From Alphaproteobacteria bacterium (GTDB lineage: Bacteria; Pseudomonadota; Alphaproteobacteria; JAVJVX01), in assembly GCA_040220875.1 (NCBI GenBank), contig JAVJVX010000006.1, positions 186,001 through 250,000 on the forward strand: a stretch of DNA of 64,000 nucleotides, read 5' to 3'. The notes beneath the pieces were generated by a model. That model made no database searches, had not been told where the DNA came from, and saw only the letters and a program-made list of their open reading frames with translations. This document shows positions 59,165 through 64,000 of this stretch, piece after piece. The translations under genes and the position numbers were made by a program. Position 1 is the first letter of the stretch. Every line of letters starts with the position of its first letter.

Positions 59165-60403
59165 TTATTCAGCGGCCTGTCGCCGAGGGGTGCCGCCAAG
59201 GTAGTCGGCCGCCGCACGATAGCGCTTGATCAGCCAGTTGTTGAATTGTGGCAGGGTTTTTTCTTTCGGCGCGTAACGGCTGCGATTGGCAAATCGCGAC
59301 TTGAGTCCTTCGTGGGTCTTCGCATTGGCGACCGTATCCTGATCGTTGAACAGCATCAAGCCGTCAGCAACGGTTTTAAAGACGTGCTCGAAATTCGGCA
59401 GGGCCAGTGTCTTCTTCGGATACAGGAAGCCCACCTTCAGCGTCATGCTGTTGGCCCCGTGGGGCAGGATCACATAGTAGAAAACGCCGTCGGGCACCGC
59501 GCCAAAAAACAGATTGGGCGGCACCGTGGTGAACATTACCCGCTGGCGCTCTTCTTCCGTCAATGTCTCGATCACCGGAAACAGGCACTTGAACGCCATG
59601 TTGAAATTGCCATCAAGCTCGACAAAGCCTGTCGGGTGATAGACAGCTCCATCGTCGGCATCATCCCACTCGACGAAAGTCGCCAGCCGTGACGGGGCGA
59701 AATCGTGCGGGCCCTTGTGCAGATACCAGGTGTGATGCGGCTCGATCGCGTTCTCCTGCATGAACTTCCAGTTCCACGGATTGGGACCCCAGTATTCGTT
59801 GGGGGTCGCCCCCAGATCCGCCATGTGGTGATTGGCGATCTCGGCCGAGAGGCGCTTGAGCCGCGCCGCCAGTGGCGGAGCCTTGCCGTCGATATTCATA
59901 AAGATGAAGCCGTTCCAGATCTCGGACCTGATCTGGGGCAGGCAGGATTTTTTCCGGAGATCCTCGAAGGAGATCGTGCCCTCCATCTCGGGGGCACTCG
60001 TCAGATTGCCGCGGTCGTCATAGCTCCAGGCGTGAAAGGGGCAGGTCAGTTGCCGGGCGTTGCCCTGCTGGTCGCCCAGCACATGGCCGCGATGCTGGCA
60101 GACTGCCGAGATGATCCGGATTTCGTTGTCCTGGCCGCGCCAGACGAGCAAGGGATCATCGTTCATGTTGATATAGAAATAGTCGCCAGGATTTGGAATC
60201 GACCCCTGGTGACCGAGGCACACCCAGTCGCGGTCGTACACGGCCGCGCGCTCGAAATCGAACCATTCCTCGGATGTGTAGCATTCGGGCGGCAGGGTGA
60301 CGGCGCTTTCCACCTCGCCCTCCGACGGATCGAGACGATCCAGGATTTCTCTCACCCGCTCGGTCAGCACGTCGCGGGAAACGGGATGTTCGTGCGTGGA
60401 CAT
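59165..60403 (-). CDS. Rieske non-heme iron ring-hydroxylating oxygenase, alpha subunit
   Basis: This protein of 412 residues starts at ATG 60403 after GGAGGAAC. The Rieske site is Cys102-x-His104 (VCQHRGH) and Cys121-x-x-His124 (CPFHAW). The catalytic iron site is His224/His229 in [13 protein letters not shown], with Asp or Glu ligands in FNDQDT further on. The bridging acid that is usually Asp is Glu221 here. It hydroxylates an aromatic or heteroaromatic ring using oxygen and electrons from a ferredoxin. No beta subunit or reductase is encoded adjacent; the SnoaL-CDGSH gene is downstream. A TTGACA promoter lies upstream. Confidence 0.94.
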   Translation of the reverse strand: MSTHEHPVSRDVLTERVREILDRLDPSEGEVESAVTLPPECYTSEEWFDFERAAVYDRDWVCLGHQGSIPNPGDYFYINMNDDPLLVWRGQDNEIRIISAVCQHRGHVLGDQQGNARQLTCPFHAWSYDDRGNLTSAPEMEGTISFEDLRKKSCLPQIRSEIWNGFIFMNIDGKAPPLAARLKRLSAEIANHHMADLGATPNEYWGPNPWNWKFMQENAIEPHHTWYLHKGPHDFAPSRLATFVEWDDADDGAVYHPTGFVELDGNFNMAFKCLFPVIETLTEEERQRVMFTTVPPNLFFGAVPDGVFYYVILPHGANSMTLKVGFLYPKKTLALPNFEHVFKTVADGLMLFNDQDTVANAKTHEGLKSRFANRSRYAPKEKTLPQFNNWLIKRYRAAADYLGGTPRRQAAE

Positions 60404-60526
60404 TTGTTCCTCCCTCTTGAGCCCCCGATCTTGCCCGCCGGTATTCCGGGGCCTGGGTCGGAGCTTGGACGCAGGCGACCGAGCCGGACGCTGATTTTTG
60501 TGGAGACATCTGCTTGTGCAGGAGAA

Positions 60527-60555
60527 AATCTATAAATATTTTGAAAAACTGTCAA
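60527..60555 (-). promoter_or_regulatory. Predicted strong promoter for the 59165-60403 oxygenase
   Basis: On the minus strand, TTGACA (60555-60550) and TAGATT (60532-60527) are spaced by 17 bases. Transcription would begin near 60520. An inverted repeat TTTGA/TCAAA with 7-base spacer (about 60540-60556) overlaps the -35. Confidence 0.6.
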
Positions 60556-60569
60556 ATTATCTATTAAAT
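60541..60569 (+). promoter_or_regulatory. Predicted divergent promoter for the Rieske pair
   Basis: TTGAAA (60541-60546) and TTAAAT (60564-60569) are spaced by 17 bases and read towards 60698. The element overlaps the opposite promoter, so only one polymerase could occupy the site at a time. Confidence 0.45.
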
Positions 60570-60697
60570 GATTTTACCATCTGGCGCGGGTCACGACGGT
60601 CCCGTCGAAAGTAGGGCTTGCCGGCCTCGCGTTATTGCGGATGATCGGCTGGCCGCGCGGGCGCGGACCGCGCAGGGAGAACAGGGAGAGCACCAAG

Positions 60698-61756
60698 ATG
60701 ATCGTGAAAAACGCGTGGTATGTCGCCGCCCATACTGACGAGCTGAAGCCCGGCGGTGTGCTGGGACGGACCATCGCGGGTGAGGCCATGGTCCTGTGCC
60801 GCGACGATCAGGGGCAGATCTTTGTACTCGGAGATACCTGCCCGCACCGGCTGGCGCCCCTGTCACTCGGCGAGATGGTGGGCGCGCATCTGCGCTGCGG
60901 CTATCACGGCGCGATGTTCGATTCCACGGGTGCCTGCGTCAAGGCGCCCGGCGAGAAATCGGGCGCAGCCGAGGCCGGCGCGCGCCGGTTTCCGGCGCAG
61001 GACAAACATGGCTGCATCTGGGTCTGGCCCGGCGATCCGGCAAAAAGCCACGACGAAACCTCGATCCCCGAATTCATGGCCAAATACGGCGGGCCGCCCA
61101 ACGAGTTGCGCAACGGGATGTTACCTGTAAAGGCGGACCACACGCTGCTGATCGACAATCTTCTCGATCCCACCCACGCGGAGTTCGTCCACCGCAACAG
61201 CTTCGGCGCGGCCGACTGGGCCTTCGTCGACGCAGCCTGGGACGGAGACGAGGCGAAACGGCCAAGCGCCCATTTCAACTCGAACGTGAGAGAGAAATCC
61301 ATCGACTTCGTGTTCGATCTGCGCAACACGCCGGGCGGGCCCTATGCCCGCGCCTATGGCATGCGGATGGGACAGAACGACTTCGACGGGCTGATCGATT
61401 TGCGCATGGAGGTGGACTGGGCGCCGCCCGGGATTTTCTCCTATGCCCAGATCGTCAAGGGTGCTGGCGCCAACGAGGAACCGTTGCGGATGGTGAATCT
61501 CCATATCGTGACGCCGGAAACCGAGCGGACGACTCTTTATTTCTACCGCTGCTCGTTCCATGGGACAGGCGGTAATTCCGGCATCGCCGATTTCTGGTTC
61601 AAGGTGGCCGAAAAGGCTTTTGCCGAAGACAAATATATCATCGAGGCCCAGCAAACGCGCATCGGCACGCGCGAATTGATGGATTGTCCCATACAGAGCT
61701 TCGATTCCGATTATCTCAGCCTCAGGGGACGCGAGATCCTGGCGACAATGTCATAA
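60698..61756 (+). CDS. VanA-type Rieske oxygenase (copy A)
   Basis: This protein of 352 residues from ATG 60698 follows AGGGAGAGC. The Rieske site is Cys48-x-His50 (TCPHRLAPLSLGE) and Cys67-x-x-His70 (CGYHGAMFDSTGAC). The catalytic iron motif is Asp157, His160, His165 in NLLDPTHAEFVH. Length and motifs match vanillate O-demethylase, toluenesulfonate monooxygenase and related one-component oxygenases, which usually pair with a VanB reductase; none is seen here. It is a close tandem paralogue of 61899-62963. Substrate is likely a methoxy or substituted aromatic. Confidence 0.94.
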   Translation: MIVKNAWYVAAHTDELKPGGVLGRTIAGEAMVLCRDDQGQIFVLGDTCPHRLAPLSLGEMVGAHLRCGYHGAMFDSTGACVKAPGEKSGAAEAGARRFPAQDKHGCIWVWPGDPAKSHDETSIPEFMAKYGGPPNELRNGMLPVKADHTLLIDNLLDPTHAEFVHRNSFGAADWAFVDAAWDGDEAKRPSAHFNSNVREKSIDFVFDLRNTPGGPYARAYGMRMGQNDFDGLIDLRMEVDWAPPGIFSYAQIVKGAGANEEPLRMVNLHIVTPETERTTLYFYRCSFHGTGGNSGIADFWFKVAEKAFAEDKYIIEAQQTRIGTRELMDCPIQSFDSDYLSLRGREILATMS

Positions 61757-61898
61757 AAATGGACCGCCGGGCCGCCGGGCCAGGGCGCCGGCACCCGCCG
61801 GTTTCCAAGCCTGTTGCGGGGCCCGGACTTGTCCGACAGAATGACCCAAGGCGGAGCCAGCGCCGAATGACCGGCTCCAAGGCCTGAGGGGAAACGCC

Positions 61899-62963
61899 AT
61901 GATTGTCAAGAACGCCTGGTATATCGCCGCACATTCCGATGACCTGAAACACGGTGCTGTGCTGGGCCGCACCATCGCCGGCGAACCCATGGTTTTCTGC
62001 CGGGACGATCAGGGTCAGATCTTCGTGCTCGAGGACACCTGCCCGCACCGCCTGGCACCCCTGTCACTCGGCGAGATGGTGAATGGACACCTGCGTTGTG
62101 GCTATCACGGCGCCATGTTCGATTCCTCGGGCGCCTGCATCAAGGCGCCCGGTGAGAAATCCGGCGCGCCCGAGGCGGGCGTGCGCAGTTACCCCGTTCA
62201 GGAAAAATACGACTGCATCTGGGTCTGGCCAGGCGATCCGACGAAAAGCCATGACGAGAGCTCAATCCCCGAGTTCATGGAACGTTACGGGATGCCGCCC
62301 AACGAATGCCGGAGCGGCCTTCTCCCGGTTAAGGCCGACCACACGCTCCTGATAGACAATCTCCTCGATCCGTCCCACGCCGAATTCGTTCATCGCAACA
62401 GTTTTGGCGCGGCCGAATGGGAGTTCGGCGACGCGGATTGGGACGGAAAGCGCGAGGAAGACAAAGCCAGTTCGCATTTCTCCTCGAACGTGCACGAGAA
62501 AAGCATCGATTTCGCCTTCGACCTGCGCAACACACCGGGTGGCCCCGCTTTTTCGCGCGCTTACGGCATGAAGATCGGGAACGAGAGTTTCAACGCGCGG
62601 GTCGATCTCCGGATGGAGGTGGAATGGGCGCCGCCGGGGCTTTTCTCGTACGCGATTTTCCTCAAGAAGGCCGGGGCCAATGAAGAGCCGCTCCGAATCG
62701 TGAACCTGCACATCGTCACGCCCGAGACCGAGACAACCACCCACTACCTCTACCGCTGTTCGAGCTACTTCACAGGCGGCAATTCCGAAATCGCTGATTT
62801 CTGGTTCAATATCGGAGAGCGTGCCTTCGCCGAGGACAAGCGCGTGCTGGAAGCGCAACAGACGCGGATGGGCACCAGCGATCTCATGAACCTGCCGATC
62901 AAGAGCTTCCAGTCTGATTATCTCAGCCTCAAGGGACGGGAGATACTCGCAACTATGAGCTGA
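61899..62963 (+). CDS. VanA-type Rieske oxygenase (copy B)
   Basis: This protein of 354 residues matches copy A over its full length; about three quarters of residues agree by eye, more in the first 60. Rieske residues Cys48, His50, Cys67, His70 and the catalytic NLLDPSHAEFVH are conserved. Differences cluster around residues 165-200 and 250-290, where the substrate pocket of this family lies, so the copies may differ in specificity or combine as a hetero-oligomer. The 142-base spacer to copy A holds no gene; both probably share one transcript. Confidence 0.94.
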   Translation: MIVKNAWYIAAHSDDLKHGAVLGRTIAGEPMVFCRDDQGQIFVLEDTCPHRLAPLSLGEMVNGHLRCGYHGAMFDSSGACIKAPGEKSGAPEAGVRSYPVQEKYDCIWVWPGDPTKSHDESSIPEFMERYGMPPNECRSGLLPVKADHTLLIDNLLDPSHAEFVHRNSFGAAEWEFGDADWDGKREEDKASSHFSSNVHEKSIDFAFDLRNTPGGPAFSRAYGMKIGNESFNARVDLRMEVEWAPPGLFSYAIFLKKAGANEEPLRIVNLHIVTPETETTTHYLYRCSSYFTGGNSEIADFWFNIGERAFAEDKRVLEAQQTRMGTSDLMNLPIKSFQSDYLSLKGREILATMS

Positions 62964-63002
62964 TTACAGCCGGGGACACACCGGTGGAGGGGGGAGCCAC
63001 GA

Positions 63003-63404
63003 ATGTATTGCGTTCACATCATGTACCCGCGAAAGCCCGGGTCGGATTTCGACTACGACCATTATTTCCGCACTCATCTGACCATGGGGCTCGGCCTGTT
63101 CAGAAAGCATATGGGCTTCCTGCCCAAGCAGGTCTTCGTGCAAAAGGCCTGTTACGGCCCGGACCGCACGGAGGCGAGCGCCGATTACCACGCAATCTGC
63201 ACGCTCATGTTCGAGAGCAAGGCGGATGCCGACAAGTTCATCGAACTTTTCGAGATTGATGAGGCCGCCAACCTGTTACGGGCCGACTGGCCCAAATACA
63301 CCGAAATGGACCCCAGGGTCGTGGTCGGCGAAGTCATCGAAACCGATGTCGAGAGGTTTGCCGAGAAGGGCCAGAGCGTGATCGAGGAGGCCCTCGCGGG
63401 CTGA
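63003..63404 (+). CDS. EthD-family protein, second copy
   Basis: This protein of 133 residues shares its pattern with 38754-39170: MYCVHIMYPRKPGSDFDYDHYFRTHLTMG (over two blocks), then a YGPDRTEASADYHAICTLMF middle and an ADKFIELFEIDEAANLLRADWPKYT end. It lies 39 bases after the second VanA-like gene and 42 bases before a CarAa-like gene, so it belongs to the oxygenase operon. EthD proteins accompany monooxygenases in ether and aromatic breakdown, with unknown biochemical role. The ribosome site is GGAGGGGGGAG. Confidence 0.87.
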   Translation: MYCVHIMYPRKPGSDFDYDHYFRTHLTMGLGLFRKHMGFLPKQVFVQKACYGPDRTEASADYHAICTLMFESKADADKFIELFEIDEAANLLRADWPKYTEMDPRVVVGEVIETDVERFAEKGQSVIEEALAG

Positions 63405-63446
63405 GCCGGCGCCTCGCCCGCCCGTCCGGCCCGAAAGGATAATGCC

Positions 63447-64000
63447 ATGACGGACACGACCAGGGAGCTCATTCGGTCCACGGCCAGCCACGCCACGCGC
63501 GCCAGAGCACCCGCCAAGAAGCCGTGGCAGGGCTGGCTCGACGCGGAACTGGGTTTCCGAAATCACTGGTACCCGGCTGCCCTGTCCAGCCATATCGCGG
63601 AAGGAGCGGCCCGGGGCGTGACGCTCCTGGGCGAGGAAATCCTGCTCACTCGCCAGGACGGCCGGCTTTTCGCCGTCGAGGACCGCTGCTGCCATCGTGG
63701 CGTCCGCTTCTCCGCCCGGCCGCTTTTCTATACCAGGGATACGGTGACCTGCTGGTACCACACCTGGACCTATGATCTGGAAACGGGCCGGCTTTTCACG
63801 ATCCTGACGGAGCCCCAAGCGCCAATCATCGGAAAATGCGGCCTGAAACCCTATCCCGTCACGGAAGCCCAGGGTGCCGTTTTCATCTTCGTCGGCGATA
63901 TCGAGCCGCCGGAGCTGTCTAGCGACGTACCGCCCGGATTTCTCGACGACAATATCGCGGTCGCCGCCGTCGAGCCCTATGACATCAAGGCGAACTGGCG
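63447..64000 (+). CDS. Rieske oxygenase similar to carbazole dioxygenase CarAa (partial)
   Basis: The gene runs off the right edge after 184 codons. The start ATG 63447 follows AAAGGA. The Rieske site is Cys81-x-His83 (RCCHRGV) and Cys102-x-x-His105 (CWYHTWTY). The run matches CarAa of Pseudomonas resinovorans closely by memory: LGFRNHWYPAAL for LGFRNHWYPVMF, LLGEEILLTRQDGRLF for LLGENLLVNRIDGKLY, TCWYHTWTY for TCWYHAWTY, and NFLDD-like GFLDDNIA. CarAa adds oxygen at an angular carbon beside a bridge heteroatom. The catalytic iron motif lies beyond the edge. Confidence 0.9.
   Translation, partial: MTDTTRELIRSTASHATRARAPAKKPWQGWLDAELGFRNHWYPAALSSHIAEGAARGVTLLGEEILLTRQDGRLFAVEDRCCHRGVRFSARPLFYTRDTVTCWYHTWTYDLETGRLFTILTEPQAPIIGKCGLKPYPVTEAQGAVFIFVGDIEPPELSSDVPPGFLDDNIAVAAVEPYDIKANW

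Noticed and set aside
1-64000. CRISPR arrays, tRNA/rRNA genes, prophage or insertion sequences
   Set aside because: No regularly spaced repeats, no tRNA-like cloverleaf with CCA context, and no transposase, integrase or phage structural motif were recognised on either strand by reading. A tRNAscan or IS search could find something I missed.

Overview
This window looks like a high-GC Gram-negative chromosome, most likely a marine or otherwise salt-tolerant alphaproteobacterium. The evidence is an outer-membrane TonB receptor, an ABC-type O-antigen/capsule exporter, a complete ectoine/hydroxyectoine operon and a dense set of Rieske, LLM-flavin and LigAB-type oxygenases. The genus cannot be fixed from the sequence alone. 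I saw no rRNA, tRNA, CRISPR array, transposase or integrase.

Region 1 (791-30607) is a surface-polysaccharide island. Apart from one plus-strand gene (2578-3888) it is a long minus-strand run with many 4-base or abutting gene junctions. From its promoter-proximal end it carries a GmhB-like phosphatase, a MarR-EPS-type regulator, an RfaH/NusG-like antiterminator, then glycosyltransferases, an asparagine-synthase-like amidotransferase, two WbmG/WbmH-like epimerases, a WbpE aminotransferase, a WbpM-like dehydratase, two UDP-GlcNAc 2-epimerase-family enzymes, acetyltransferases, the Wzm/Wzt exporter, a UDP-sulfoquinovose-synthase-like enzyme, a sugar formyltransferase, a methyltransferase and an SGNH hydrolase. 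Together, TviB/WbpO-type dehydrogenase, WbpB, WbpE, WbpD and WbpI give a full route to UDP-ManNAc3NAcA. The epimerases plus amidotransferase suggest that a diacetamido-uronamide of the Bordetella O-antigen type is made. No initiating phosphoglycosyltransferase is visible. Two inverted repeats at the regulator's promoter and an ops-like motif after the rfaH-like gene suggest a local control circuit. Downstream of the island (1-761) lie a SnoaL-like protein and the start of a DUF2238-like membrane protein.

Region 2 (30745-37815) is for vitamin B12: cobU, then convergent cobQ-btuD-btuC-btuF-btuB transcribed on the minus strand behind a cobalamin riboswitch and a candidate attenuator hairpin.

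Region 3 (37970-46001) holds metabolic genes: two SDRs, an EthD protein, a WrbA-like quinone reductase, two LLM flavin oxidoreductases, an alpha/beta hydrolase and a type III CoA-transferase.

Region 4 (46036-53380) is osmoadaptation: a divergent EctR-like MarR regulator, ectABCD, the dedicated aspartokinase, then a one-helix small protein translationally coupled to an SSS-family sodium symporter.

Region 5 (53501-64000) is an aromatic-catabolism island: a hydrolase-OsmC fusion, a GntR regulator, LigA and LigB subunits of an extradiol dioxygenase, a DsbA/HCCA-isomerase-like protein, a MarR regulator, a SnoaL protein fused to two CDGSH iron-sulfur motifs, four Rieske oxygenases (two near-duplicates and one CarAa-like, cut by the window edge) and a second EthD protein. 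No ferredoxin or reductase for these oxygenases is present, which makes the CDGSH fusion a candidate electron carrier.
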